Source: Virgisporangium aurantiacum (GTDB lineage: Bacteria; Actinomycetota; Actinomycetes; Mycobacteriales; Micromonosporaceae). Taken from it: a DNA stretch of 64,000 bases. The notes under the pieces are model-generated. The model was not told the origin of the DNA and ran no database searches. It worked only from the letters and a program-made list of their open reading frames with translations. The stretch spans positions 310,001-374,000 of the forward strand of contig NZ_BOPG01000024.1 of the NCBI RefSeq assembly GCF_016863635.1, read 5' to 3'. The position numbers and the translations under genes were made by a program. This document shows positions 47,135 to 55,546 of this stretch, piece by piece (position 1 is the first letter of the stretch; each line of letters starts with the position of its first letter).

Positions 47135-48666
47135 CGTCCCGGGCGGTACCGCTCGTGGTACTCGCCCACCCGGTCGACGTGCGCGCGGAGGGTGGACGGC
47201 ACCCCGCCGGCGGCGACGACGGTCGAGGACGAGGTGCGGTACGCCGCGGCCAGCAGCAGCGCCGGATCGCCCGGCACCCCGGCGATCCGCGGCGAGAGGT
47301 AGCACAGGAACCGGCCCACGGCCGGGATCGACAGGGCCGGCGGGAACGGCGGCGCCGGCGGGTCCGGCTGCGGCCGCGGCAGGTAGTGGGCGAGCACGCG
47401 GGGCGTCCAGCGGGCGATGCCGTACTCGTCCCGGGCGGGGTCGCTCAGGTCGGGGTCGAAGTCGCTCTCGACCTTCAGCATCGCGGCGACGAGCGCGGGG
47501 GACAGTCCCGGTGCGTCGCAGGTCGTTCCGGCGGTGACGATCAGCTCGCGGTACTGCGCGGGAATGCCGACCCCGGTCCGGAGCAGGTCGGGCCGGTATT
47601 CGGCGGTGGCGGTCGCCGCCGGGGTCGCGGTCGACAGTGGACGCGCGGCAGCGTCGCCCGCTCTGCGCGCGTCCCGGATGAGCGGGACCGCCACGGTGAC
47701 CGCCGCGACAACAGCGACCACCGATCCCGCGAGCAGCCCGACCCGGCCGCGCGGGCGCCGAACGGGCGTACCGCGGCGCAGTTCGCGGATCCGGACGAGC
47801 AGCGATCCGGTGTCGTGGCGGCTGCGGGCGGCGTGGGTCGGTGCGAGACAGTCCCGGATCAGGGTCCGCCAGCCGGGCGGGACGGCGTCGGGGAAGCCCA
47901 GCTCGCCGGCGTGTCCGGCGGCGGCCAGCGCCCGGGCCCGCGATCCGGCGCCGGGGAACGGATGCCGCCCGGTGAACAGCATGTACGCGGTGACGCCGAG
48001 GGCCCACACGTCGGCCGTCGGCCGGATCGCGAGCCCGTGCTCGCCCAGCCGCTCGGTCCACCGTTCCGGCGGAACGTAGTCCGGCGACGCGATCGGCGGC
48101 AGGTAGCCGTGCGTCCCCTCGAGCTCGGCGGTCAGCCCGAAGTCGGCCAGCCGCACCGACCCGTCGGCCATCAGCAGCACGTTGCCGGGCTTGAGGTCGC
48201 CGTGCACCCAGCCGTGCGCGTGCATGTGGGCCAGCCCCGCGCAGATCTCCTCGACCAGGCGGCCGGCGTCGGGTGCCGGCGCCGGGCCGGAGCGGAGCAG
48301 GTCGGCCAGCGACCGGTCGGCGCGTTCGAGCACGAGCACGGTGGCGCCGTCGAGGTCGGGGTGGTCGGGGTCGTCGATCGTGCGCACCTCGAAGCACCGG
48401 ATCAGGCGCGGGTGCGGGCCGAGCCGGTGGGCGCGCACCTCGCGGGAGGCCATGTCGCGCAGGTGGTTGACCTGCCGCGGGGTCACGGTGCCGGTGGGCA
48501 GGACCTTGAGCGCCACCCGGTCGGGACCCGGCGGCGGCTCCGGCCCCGTCCACCGGGCGTCGTAGACGCTGCCCCAGCTTCCGGTCGCGATGCCGGCGGT
48601 CACCGTCCAGCCGCCGACCCGGTACCCGGGTGGCACCCGCACCGCCCACGCCCCCGTGGTCGTCAT
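47131..48666 (-). CDS. Transmembrane Ser/Thr protein kinase fused to a lytic-transglycosylase-like domain
   Basis: The 511-residue protein has a kinase domain: glycine loop GIATGSWGSVY at 25-35, Lys54 in VALKVL, HGDLKPGNVLL near 150, LADFGLTAEL as DFG, and ERW as a reduced APE-like segment. A juxtamembrane basic stretch and one helix (RVGLLAGSVVAVVAAVTVAV, about 305-325) follow. Outside is a domain with TTCDAPGLSPALVAAMLKVE and then SDFDP, resembling goose-lysozyme/SLT-type transglycosylases whose catalytic Glu lies in an (A)xxxxES motif (here Glu near residue 400). Typical actinobacterial kinases carry PASTA or no sensor; a wall-enzyme-like sensor is unusual. The ATG overlaps the FHA gene stop. 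The stop lies in the repeat next to the TnpB element. Confidence 0.85.
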   Translation of the reverse strand: MTTTGAWAVRVPPGYRVGGWTVTAGIATGSWGSVYDARWTGPEPPPGPDRVALKVLPTGTVTPRQVNHLRDMASREVRAHRLGPHPRLIRCFEVRTIDDPDHPDLDGATVLVLERADRSLADLLRSGPAPAPDAGRLVEEICAGLAHMHAHGWVHGDLKPGNVLLMADGSVRLADFGLTAELEGTHGYLPPIASPDYVPPERWTERLGEHGLAIRPTADVWALGVTAYMLFTGRHPFPGAGSRARALAAAGHAGELGFPDAVPPGWRTLIRDCLAPTHAARSRHDTGSLLVRIRELRRGTPVRRPRGRVGLLAGSVVAVVAAVTVAVPLIRDARRAGDAAARPLSTATPAATATAEYRPDLLRTGVGIPAQYRELIVTAGTTCDAPGLSPALVAAMLKVESDFDPDLSDPARDEYGIARWTPRVLAHYLPRPQPDPPAPPFPPALSIPAVGRFLCYLSPRIAGVPGDPALLLAAAYRTSSSTVVAAGGVPSTLRAHVDRVGEYHERYRPGR

Positions 48667-49391
48667 GCCGCACCCGGCGGGAGGAGGCGCAGGTGCTCCT
48701 CCCGCACCAGGTCGAACCGCAACGCCAGCGACACCAGCGCGGCGCGCTTCGTGTCCAGCCGCTCCGGATCCTGCTTGACGCGCAGCTTCGTGCGGGCCAG
48801 GTAGTCGATGTGGAACGTCACCGCCGCCACGGTGAGGTCGCCGCACGTCGGCAACGGACGCAGGCGGGCCACCACCCGTTCGATCGTCGGGATCGCCACC
48901 AGCGACTCGTCCCGCAGCCGGGGTTCGCACAGGGCCACGAGCACCAGGAAGTACTTCGCGGTCTCGTCGAGGGCGAACGCGCTCAGCGTCCGGTCGCCGC
49001 CGGGCGGGTGGGCGGCCGACCGGTCGACGAACGCGTGCATCGGCGCGAACACGTGGAACGTCACGAACTCGCCGCGGGCCGGGATGACCACCCGCGAGAT
49101 CTCGAACGGCACCGGCGCGGCGTAGCGGCCGGGTGGCACCTTCACGTGCTCGCCGGCCCCCTCCGGGTTGTCGACGACGTAGGTGATGTCGCGGCTGAGG
49201 TTGGTGAGCGTCCAGTGGTCGCCGGCGGCGGCGATCTCGCCGGCCAGGCGCGGCACGGCGCGGTCGGCGAGCACGATGTCGACGGGCAGGTCCGGCGCGC
49301 CGCGGCCGAACCGGGCGACCCCGCCCGGCCCCAACCGCACCGTTTCGGCCGGCCGGCCCGGGCCGCCGATGTGGATGAGCACCGTGTCCAC
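48663..49391 (-). CDS. FHA-domain-like protein paired with the kinase
   Basis: The 242-residue protein starts at the GTG at 49391, eight bases after GGGGAG. Residues about 15-95 look like an FHA fold: GGVARFGRGAPDLPVDIVLA (the R-x-G/S position), then AVPRLAGEIAAAGDHWTLTN with the usual phosphopeptide-binding Ser or Asn loop at TNLSRDITYVVDN. A helical C-terminal part (SAFALDETAKYFLVLVALCE, RFDLVREEHLRLL) follows, with no recognised family. FHA domains bind phosphothreonine, so it is the probable substrate or adaptor of the kinase encoded next, whose start overlaps its stop by four bases. Confidence 0.75.
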   Translation of the reverse strand: MDTVLIHIGGPGRPAETVRLGPGGVARFGRGAPDLPVDIVLADRAVPRLAGEIAAAGDHWTLTNLSRDITYVVDNPEGAGEHVKVPPGRYAAPVPFEISRVVIPARGEFVTFHVFAPMHAFVDRSAAHPPGGDRTLSAFALDETAKYFLVLVALCEPRLRDESLVAIPTIERVVARLRPLPTCGDLTVAAVTFHIDYLARTKLRVKQDPERLDTKRAALVSLALRFDLVREEHLRLLPPGAA

Positions 49392-49483
49392 GCGCTGCAC
49401 TCCCCGTGATTCCGGCACCGACCTTACCGCCAATGACCGTCGATGTGCGGCTCCCTCAGATCTCTGAGGTTCCCCGCCCGCCG

Positions 49484-50656
49484 ATGCCATGGGTGAATGT
49501 CGATGTGACACACCGTTTACTTGTTCGGATCGCCGCGGTGGCGGCGTGCGTCCTGCCGATCGTCGCGTCGTCGGCGGGTCCCGCCGCCGCTGCCCCGGCA
49601 CTGGGACCCGGCGGGGCGCCCGCGATCGTGGTGCCGGCCGGGGTGACCGCCGCGGTCGCGGTCTACGACCGCAGCACCGGCACGTTCACCGAGCAGCGGG
49701 ACACCGCGCTGCAGGTGCGCGCCGCCTCCGTGGTCAAGCTGCTGATCGCGCTGGACTACCTGTGGAACCTCGGCCCGGACTACACGGTGCCGGCCGCCGA
49801 CCGCACCCGGTTCGACGCGATGCTGCGCGGCAGCGACGACGCCGCGGCGAGCGCGTTCTGGTCGCGCGGCGGCGGAGCGGCGATCGTCACCCGGATGGTG
49901 GGCCGGCTCGGCCTGGTGAACACCGCGCCGCCGCCGGCCGGCTACCCCGGCTACTGGGGCTACGTGGCGCTGAGCGCCGCCGACACCGTCACGATCTACC
50001 GCTACATCCTCGACTCCGCGCCCGCCCGCGTCCGCACGCTGATCATGGACAACCTCCGGGCCGCCACCCGGTGCGCGTCCGACCGCTACGAGCAGTACTT
50101 CGGCATCCCGGAGGCGTTCACGAAGCCGTGGGCGATCAAGCAGGGCTGGTCGGGATTCGGCACGCCGCCGCCCACGGTCTGCGGCGCCGTCGCGGCCGCG
50201 GGGGCCGCGGACGCGTCGGCGTCCGCGGCCGCCATCGACCTGACGAGCGGAGCACTGCACTCCACCGGAACGGTCGGCGCCGGCGACCGGGCCATCGTCG
50301 TGGTGTTCACCCTGCACCCGGCCGGCACGTCGTTGGTGACCGCGCGCAACGCCCTCACCGCCGTCACGCGGTCGCTGCGGGTGCCCGGAGCGGCCGCGGC
50401 CGCGCCGAGCCTGTGGGTCGGCACCTGGGGCAGCGGGGTGCGGGTGCGCACGGGTCCCGACACCGCGACCGCGCCGGTCGGCACCGTTCCCACCGGCGGC
50501 GACGTGCGGGTGGACTGCCAGCGCCGCGGCGCGGAGGTGGTCGCCGGCGGCTACCGCAACGACTGGTGGGCGCACCTGCCGGAGTTCGGCGGCTACATGA
50601 CCAACATCTACGTCCGGACGCCCGGCAACACGATTCCGGGAGTTCCGGAGTGCTGA
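49484..50656 (+). CDS. Secreted beta-lactamase-fold serine hydrolase with C-terminal wall-association-like domain
   Basis: The precursor of about 390 residues has a signal peptide (HRLLVRIAAVAACVLPIVAS, Ala-rich cleavage). The core is a penicillin-binding-fold serine hydrolase with SVVK as SxxK (VRAASVVKLLIALDYL), GSDDAAASAFW as the SDN-like motif, and AIKQGWSGFG where KTG is expected. The unusual third motif suggests altered or lost beta-lactam chemistry. The last 80 residues (LWVGTWGSGVRVRTGPDTAT, NDWWAHLPEFGGYMTNIYV, PGVPEC) match the end of the next gene. The start could be 49484, 49493 or 49505; none has a good ribosome binding site. Probable role in wall turnover with its M23 neighbour. 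Confidence 0.78.
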   Translation: MPWVNVDVTHRLLVRIAAVAACVLPIVASSAGPAAAAPALGPGGAPAIVVPAGVTAAVAVYDRSTGTFTEQRDTALQVRAASVVKLLIALDYLWNLGPDYTVPAADRTRFDAMLRGSDDAAASAFWSRGGGAAIVTRMVGRLGLVNTAPPPAGYPGYWGYVALSAADTVTIYRYILDSAPARVRTLIMDNLRAATRCASDRYEQYFGIPEAFTKPWAIKQGWSGFGTPPPTVCGAVAAAGAADASASAAAIDLTSGALHSTGTVGAGDRAIVVVFTLHPAGTSLVTARNALTAVTRSLRVPGAAAAAPSLWVGTWGSGVRVRTGPDTATAPVGTVPTGGDVRVDCQRRGAEVVAGGYRNDWWAHLPEFGGYMTNIYVRTPGNTIPGVPEC

Positions 50657-50682
50657 GTCCCCAACCCCCAGGGAGGTCATCC

Positions 50683-51474
50683 ATGCGGTCCATCCGGACC
50701 ATCGTCTACACCGTTCTCATCGCGGCCGTGACGGCGGTGTTCTCGCTCGTCGCGGCGGCACCGGCGCAGGCGGCGCCCACGTTCAAGGCTCCGTTCCCGT
50801 GCGGCCAGCGGTGGACCTACAGCCACCACAGCGCCGAGGTGCGGCAGGCGCTCGACTTCGTCCGCAACGACGGCGGCACGACGGCCGGCACGCCGGTGCT
50901 CGCGTCGGCGTCCGGCACCGCGACCCGGTACAGCCAGCCGTCGGGCGCGGGCAACTACATCGTGATCAACCACGGCGGCGGCTGGACCACGTACTACTTC
51001 CACCTGTCGGCGTACTCGGTGCCGAGCGGCGCGTACGTCAACCAGGGCCAGCAGATCGGAGTCACCGGCAGCACCGGCAACTCCAGCGGTGCCCACATCC
51101 ACTACGAGCAGCTGTTCAACGGCGTCGGGCAGGTCATCAGCATCAACGGTGCGTCGCTGGCGCCGTACCCGGGCTCGTACGGGTCGAAGGCGATCACCAG
51201 CGACAACGGCTGCGGCGGTGGCGGCGGCAAGGCGTTCCGCACCTGGGGCACCGGCGTGCTGGTGCGGGCCGACGCCCGGCTGTCGGCGCCACCGGTCGCC
51301 ACCCTTCCCGGGCCGACGACCGTGTACGTGCTCTGCCAGAAGCAGGGCGACACCGTGAACGCCGAGGGCTACACCAACAACTGGTGGGCCAAGCTCCGCG
51401 ATCAGGGTGGCTTCATGACCAACATCTACATCGACGATCCTGCGGCGGTTCTACCCGGCGTCCCCGTTTGCTGA
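50683..51474 (+). CDS. Secreted M23 (lysostaphin-type) peptidase with the same C-terminal domain
   Basis: The 263-residue precursor has a good GGGAGGT site, a signal peptide (RTIVYTVLIAAVTAVFSLVA, AQAAP) and an M23 catalytic domain. The zinc ligands are H-x(8)-D in YSHHSAEVRQALDFVRN and HxH in SSGAHIHYEQLF, with YYFHLSAY also typical. A Gly-rich linker leads to a C-terminal domain (AFRTWGTGVLVRADARLSAP, NNWWAKLRDQGGFMTNIYI, PGVPVC). It probably cuts peptidoglycan cross-bridges. The 26-base gap after the preceding secreted hydrolase and the shared C-terminal domain indicate that the two act at the same site. A strong terminator follows. Confidence 0.9.
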   Translation: MRSIRTIVYTVLIAAVTAVFSLVAAAPAQAAPTFKAPFPCGQRWTYSHHSAEVRQALDFVRNDGGTTAGTPVLASASGTATRYSQPSGAGNYIVINHGGGWTTYYFHLSAYSVPSGAYVNQGQQIGVTGSTGNSSGAHIHYEQLFNGVGQVISINGASLAPYPGSYGSKAITSDNGCGGGGGKAFRTWGTGVLVRADARLSAPPVATLPGPTTVYVLCQKQGDTVNAEGYTNNWWAKLRDQGGFMTNIYIDDPAAVLPGVPVC

Positions 51475-51488
51475 GGTAGGCCAGGTCC

Positions 51489-51522
51489 GTCCGGCGCCGG
51501 GGGCGACGCCCCGGCGCCGGAC
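51489..51522 (+). terminator. Strong hairpin after the M23 peptidase gene
   Basis: GTCCGGCGCCGGGG (51489-51502) and CCCCGGCGCCGGAC (51509-51522) form perfect 14-base arms around GCGACG. It isolates the two cell-wall enzymes from the sigma-factor gene. Confidence 0.85.
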
Positions 51523-51578
51523 GCGTCGCCGTGCCGGCGCTGGACGCGCCGGCTCCGCGTCAGTAGCGTCGCACGGCG

Positions 51579-52805
51579 ATGACCAGCACGGACCGTGCCA
51601 GCGAACACGTGGCCGACCTCGTCGACCGGTTGTGGCGGGCCGAGGCGGCCGGCATGCTCGGCGTCCTCAGCCGGCGGCTCGGCGACTTCGACCTCGCCGA
51701 GGAGGCGCTGGCCGAGGCGGTCACCGCCGCACTCAAGATCTGGCCCGACGAGGGCGTGCCGGCGAGCCCCACCGGGTGGCTGGTCACCACCGCCTGGCGC
51801 AAGGCCGTCGACCGGTTGCGCCGCGAGGCGGTCGGGCGGGACAAGCTGGCCCGCGTCGGCGCCGAACCGCCGCCGCCTCCGGGCGTCGACGACCGGCTCG
51901 CGATGATCTTCGCCTGCTGCCACCCGGACCTGTCCGAGGCGACCCGCGTCGCGCTCACCCTGTACGCCGCGTGCGGCCTGACCACCGCCGAGATCGCCGC
52001 CGCGTTCCTGGTGCCGGTGCCGACGATGGCGCAGCGGCTGGCCCGGGCGAAGAAGCAGCTCCGCCAGCAGGGGATCCGGGTCGAGCTGCCCGAGGACGCG
52101 TCGACGCGGCTGCCGGCCGTCCTCGCGGTCATCTACCTGGTGTTCAACGAGGGGTACCTGTCCAGCGGCCGGTCCGCCCAGCGCCGTGAGCTGGCCCGCG
52201 AGGGGCTCGACCTGGCCCGGCAACTGGCCCGGATGCTGCCCCGCGAGCCGGAGGTCGCCGGGCTGACGGCGCTGCTGGAACTGCACGAGGCGCGCGCCGC
52301 CACCCGGTTCGACTCGTGGGGCCGCATCGTGCTGCTGGAGCACCAGGACCGCCGGCAGTGGGACGAGGCGTTGATGGAGCGGGCCGCGCTGCGGCTGCGG
52401 GCCGCCGTGCGGCAGGGTCGGCCGGGGCCGTACCAGGTGCAGGCCGGCATCGCGGCGTTGCACGCGTTCGCCGTCTCCTACGAGGCGACCCACTGGGCCG
52501 AGGTGCGGTCGCTCTACGACCGGCTGCGCGCGCTGGATCCGTCCCCCGTGGTTCTGCTCGGCCGCGCCGTCGCCACGCGCTTCGCGATCGGCCCGGCCGA
52601 GGCCCTCGCCGAGGTCGACGACCTGCGCGACCGCCTCGACGGCTACCACCTGTGGCACGCGGCCCGGGCCGACCTGCTCGCCGCCCTCGACCGTCGGGCC
52701 GAGGCGCTCGCGGCGGCCGAGCGCGCGCTGGACCTCACGACCAACCCGGCCGAGCGGGAACTGATGTCGCGCCGGATCGGCGACCTGCGGCGGCCGGCCG
52801 CGTAG
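51579..52805 (+). CDS. ECF sigma factor with C-terminal extension (ECF42 type, DUF6596)
   Basis: The 408-residue protein has sigma region 2 (LVDRLWRAEAAGMLGVLSRR, DFDLAEEALAEAVTAALKIW) and region 4 (ALTLYAACGLTTAEIAAAFL, PTMAQRLARAKKQL). An extension of about 220 residues includes AVIYLVFNEGYLSSGRS and ALHAFAVSYEATHWAEVRSL, ending in TPR-like helices. This matches the ECF42 group, which lacks a classical anti-sigma factor and is genetically linked to DGPF/YCII proteins. Such a partner gene lies 23 bases away, convergently. In studied relatives the extension is needed for activity. TAGCGT ends nine bases before the ATG. Confidence 0.92.
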   Translation: MTSTDRASEHVADLVDRLWRAEAAGMLGVLSRRLGDFDLAEEALAEAVTAALKIWPDEGVPASPTGWLVTTAWRKAVDRLRREAVGRDKLARVGAEPPPPPGVDDRLAMIFACCHPDLSEATRVALTLYAACGLTTAEIAAAFLVPVPTMAQRLARAKKQLRQQGIRVELPEDASTRLPAVLAVIYLVFNEGYLSSGRSAQRRELAREGLDLARQLARMLPREPEVAGLTALLELHEARAATRFDSWGRIVLLEHQDRRQWDEALMERAALRLRAAVRQGRPGPYQVQAGIAALHAFAVSYEATHWAEVRSLYDRLRALDPSPVVLLGRAVATRFAIGPAEALAEVDDLRDRLDGYHLWHAARADLLAALDRRAEALAAAERALDLTTNPAERELMSRRIGDLRRPAA

Positions 52806-52827
52806 CGCGCCGGCCGCCGCGGCACCG

Positions 52828-53187
52828 CTACTCGCGGGTCATCACCGGACGCACCTCGATGGCGGTCATCCCGGCGCTGCGCGGCCAGGTCGAGGCGACC
52901 TCGACGGCCTCCTCGATCGTGTCGGTCTCCAGGATCACGAAACCGCCGATGACCTCCTTCAGCTCCAGGTAGGGCCCGTCGGTGACCACGGCGCCGCCGT
53001 CGGCACCGGAGCGGATCGTGCGGGCGGTGGTCCGGGGCTGGAGCTCCGCGCCGCCGTCGGCGATCTTGCCGGTCGGCTGCCACCGCTCGTACCACTCGTA
53101 GATCTCCTTCATGACGTCCTGCTCTCCGTCGGATGGCAGGTTGCTCCACTCGGAGTCGTCACCACAGATCAACATCGCGAACTTCAT
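52828..53187 (-). CDS. DGPF/YCII-domain protein linked to the ECF42 sigma factor
   Basis: The 119-residue protein begins MKFAMLICGDDSEWSNLPSD, then GGAELQPRTTARTIRSGADG, TDGPYLELKEVIGGFVILET and EEAVEVASTWP. The TDGPYLELKEVIGG motif is the DGPF signature. These proteins are the usual genetic neighbours and presumed targets of ECF42 sigma factors; their biochemical role is not established. Gene order is convergent, so the two are separately expressed. Confidence 0.9.
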   Translation of the reverse strand: MKFAMLICGDDSEWSNLPSDGEQDVMKEIYEWYERWQPTGKIADGGAELQPRTTARTIRSGADGGAVVTDGPYLELKEVIGGFVILETDTIEEAVEVASTWPRSAGMTAIEVRPVMTRE

Positions 53188-53287
53188 CGGTCGTGCTCCC
53201 TTCAGGGGGTCGGTTCGACTCGGTAACGAACGGGGCGGGCCGCCCCTCGACACGATCCCGGAAAAATCTTGCCGATAAGGTGACGGC

Positions 53288-53725
53288 GTGGAGGACACCG
53301 ATCGCGCGATCGTCCGCGCGTTGACCGACGACGGCCGGTTGTCGTACACCGATCTGGCCGAACGGGTGGGGCTGTCGGTGTCGGCCGTGCATCAGCGGGT
53401 ACGGCGGCTCGAGCAGCGGGGGATCATCAAGGGCTACACGGCCCGCATCGACCACGATGCCCTGGGCCTCCCGCTGACGGCGTTCGTCGCGGTGCGGCCG
53501 ATGGACCCGTCGCAGCCCGACGACGCGCCCGACCGGCTGGCGGTGCTGCCCCAGATCGAGTCGTGCTACTCGGTGGCGGGGGAGGACTTCTACCTGCTCA
53601 TGGTGCGGGTGGAGAGCCCGGCCGGGCTGGAACGGCTGCTGCAGGAGATCCGCAAGGCCGCGAACGTCACCACCCGCACCACGGTCGTTCTCTCGACCCC
53701 GTTCGAAGGCAGGTCACTGAGCTGA
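53288..53725 (+). CDS. Lrp/AsnC-family regulator
   Basis: The 145-residue regulator has the AsnC HTH (DRAIVRALTDDGRLSYTDLA, ERVGLSVSAVHQRVRRLEQR) and the RAM effector domain (LTAFVAVRPM, SVAGEDFYLLMVRVESPAGL). It should form octamers that respond to an amino acid. TAAGGT ends six bases before the GTG at 53288, implying a leaderless message. Its stop shares one base with the ATG of a methyltransferase gene (TGATG), so the pair is co-translated. Confidence 0.92.
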   Translation: MEDTDRAIVRALTDDGRLSYTDLAERVGLSVSAVHQRVRRLEQRGIIKGYTARIDHDALGLPLTAFVAVRPMDPSQPDDAPDRLAVLPQIESCYSVAGEDFYLLMVRVESPAGLERLLQEIRKAANVTTRTTVVLSTPFEGRSLS

Positions 53726-54465
53726 TGGACAGGCAGACCCTGAGCGCTCTGGCGCACGCCGACCACCCGATCGCCGCACCGCTGAGCGAGGCGTCGGTCG
53801 CCGAGGTGCTCGACCGGGCGCTGCGGCCCGACGCCCACGTCCTCGACCTGGGCTGCGGCGAGGGCGCGTGGCTGCTGCGGGCGCTCGAGGTCCGTCCGGA
53901 CGTCACGGCCGTCGGGGTCGATCTTTCCGACAAGGGCTTCGGGCGGACGCGCGCAGCCGCCGCCCGGTCCGGCGCCGCCGACCGGTTGGACCTGGTCGTG
54001 GCCGACGCGACGCAGTACCGGGGTGACCGCCCGGCCGACGTGGTGCTGAGCGTCGGCTCCGCGCACGCGTTCGGCGGCCTGCTGCCGACGCTCGCGGCCG
54101 CCCGCACCCACCTCGCCGACACCGGGACGGTCGTGATCGGCGACGGTTTCTGGGAGCGCGAACCGGGCCCGGACCTGCGGGCGGAGATCGAGGCCCCGGA
54201 CCAGCCGTACGCCGACCTGGCCGGCACCATCGCCGCCGTGTCCGCCGACGGCTGGACGCCGGTGTACGGCCACGTCAGCACGATCGAGGAGTGGGACGAC
54301 TACGAGTTCAGCTGGACCGGCTCGCTGGCCCGCTGGGCGCTGGACCACCCCGACGATCCCGACGCCAAGCACGCCCTGGAGGCGTCGGCCGAGCACCGGG
54401 ACATGTGGCTCGGTTACCGCGGCGTGCTGGGCTTCGTGACGCTCGTGCTCCGCCGTACGGGCTGA
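53725..54465 (+). CDS. Class I SAM-dependent methyltransferase
   Basis: The 246-residue enzyme has motif I VLDLGCGEGAWLL around residues 39-51, the acidic end of strand 2 in AVGVDLSDKG, and motif III-like LVVADATQY. The C-terminal part (ISTIEEWDDYEFSWTGSLAR is approximate; the visible run is STIEEWDDYEFSW) resembles small-molecule methyltransferases. Coupled to the Lrp regulator, so the substrate may be an amino-acid-derived compound. Followed after two bases by the SUKH gene. The acceptor is unknown. Confidence 0.88.
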   Translation: MDRQTLSALAHADHPIAAPLSEASVAEVLDRALRPDAHVLDLGCGEGAWLLRALEVRPDVTAVGVDLSDKGFGRTRAAAARSGAADRLDLVVADATQYRGDRPADVVLSVGSAHAFGGLLPTLAAARTHLADTGTVVIGDGFWEREPGPDLRAEIEAPDQPYADLAGTIAAVSADGWTPVYGHVSTIEEWDDYEFSWTGSLARWALDHPDDPDAKHALEASAEHRDMWLGYRGVLGFVTLVLRRTG

Positions 54466-54467
54466 CC

Positions 54468-54959
54468 GTGGCGCCGTTCGAGGAGGTCGAGGTGACCTTC
54501 TGGGACCCGGAGCGCCAGCACGGCAGCCAGCCGCCGCTGACGCCCGAGGTGGTCGCCGACACCGAGCGGACGCTGGGCGTGACGCTGCCGGAGAGCCTCC
54601 TGCGGCTGCTGCGGATCCGGAACGGCGGAGTGGTCGCCGACGCGTGGGACGCGGTCCCCCTGGACGGCGGCGTCGACTACGTGCCGTTCGGCGAGGTGTG
54701 CGGCGCCGGGCCGGCCGACGTGCCCGACTCGATCACGCTGTCCGACACGCCGTACCTGATCGGGGAGTGGGGCCTGCCGTCGCCGCTGGTGCTGCTCAGC
54801 GGCGACGGCCATACCTGGGTGGCGCTGGACTACCGCGCCTGCGGGCCGGCCGGCGAGCCGTCGGTGGTCTACGTCGACGCCGACTTCGAACGCGAGGTGC
54901 CGCTCGCGCCCGACTTCCGGGCGTTCGTCGAGCGGCTGGTGCCGTCGTCCGACTGTTAG
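54468..54959 (+). CDS. SMI1/KNR4 (SUKH) family protein
   Basis: The 163-residue protein contains the SUKH core: VADTERTLGVTLPESLLRLL, RIRNGGVV, then YLIGEWGLPSPLVLLSGDGH, TWVALDYRACG and EPSVVYVDAD. SUKH proteins often serve as immunity proteins against nuclease toxins. No toxin gene is next to this one, so a general role is equally possible. The GTG at 54468 is taken; a GTG at 54492 just after GGAGGT is an alternative. Its stop overlaps the convergent phosphatase stop by four bases. Confidence 0.85.
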   Translation: MAPFEEVEVTFWDPERQHGSQPPLTPEVVADTERTLGVTLPESLLRLLRIRNGGVVADAWDAVPLDGGVDYVPFGEVCGAGPADVPDSITLSDTPYLIGEWGLPSPLVLLSGDGHTWVALDYRACGPAGEPSVVYVDADFEREVPLAPDFRAFVERLVPSSDC

Positions 54960-55528
54960 GCGGGCGCGTTCCACCGGTGGATCGCCCGCCGGCCGTGCTC
55001 GAACCCGAGCACCGAGATCGTGGCGGTGTCGAGCATCAGCAGGCCGCCGTCGGCCGGTGGGAGGCCGATCCAGCGGGCACCGGTGACCCGCAGCGAGTGC
55101 CCGTGCGCGACGAGCGCGACGTCGCCGCCGTCGAGGAGCGGCGCCACGCGGCCCAGCAGCGCGTCGATCCGGGCCCCGATCTGCGCCGGCGTCTCGCCGC
55201 CCGGGCAGCCGTCGGTCCACAGGTTCCAGTGCGGGTCGAACGTCGCGTGGATGTCGGCGGTGGTGACGCCCTCGTACTCGCCGTAGTTCCACTCGGCGAT
55301 GTCCTCGGTGACCTCGGTGGGGGTGAGGCCGGCCAGCTCCGCCGTCCGTAACGCCCGCCGCCGCGGGCTGGACACGACGGCGACGAACGTACGTTCCCGT
55401 ACGGCGGTGGCGACGGCGGCCGCCTGCCGTACGCCGGCGTCGGTCAGGTCCACGTCGGTCACCGAGGTGTGCCGGCGGCCGACGCTCCACTCGGTTTCGC
55501 CGTGGCGGATCAGCACGATCTCTCCCAT
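54956..55528 (-). CDS. Histidine phosphatase (phosphoglycerate-mutase-like)
   Basis: The 190-residue enzyme begins MGEIVLIRHGETEWSVGRRH with the catalytic RHG at 8-10. It continues with VVSSPRRRALRTAELAG, DIAEWNYGEYEGV and the second catalytic His in VALVAHGHSLRV. Length and the GEYEG motif are like those of broad cobC/GpmB-type acid phosphatases. The physiological substrate is unclear. CATCAT ends six bases before the ATG at 55528, a possible -10. Divergent from the YCII-like gene with 18 bases between the two ATGs. Confidence 0.9.
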   Translation of the reverse strand: MGEIVLIRHGETEWSVGRRHTSVTDVDLTDAGVRQAAAVATAVRERTFVAVVSSPRRRALRTAELAGLTPTEVTEDIAEWNYGEYEGVTTADIHATFDPHWNLWTDGCPGGETPAQIGARIDALLGRVAPLLDGGDVALVAHGHSLRVTGARWIGLPPADGGLLMLDTATISVLGFEHGRRAIHRWNAPA

Positions 55529-55546
55529 CCGTCCATGATGCTGGGC

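Noticed and set aside
54468-54959. SUKH protein as immunity partner of a polymorphic toxin
   Set aside because: No toxin, adhesin or secretion gene is adjacent; neighbours are a methyltransferase and a phosphatase.
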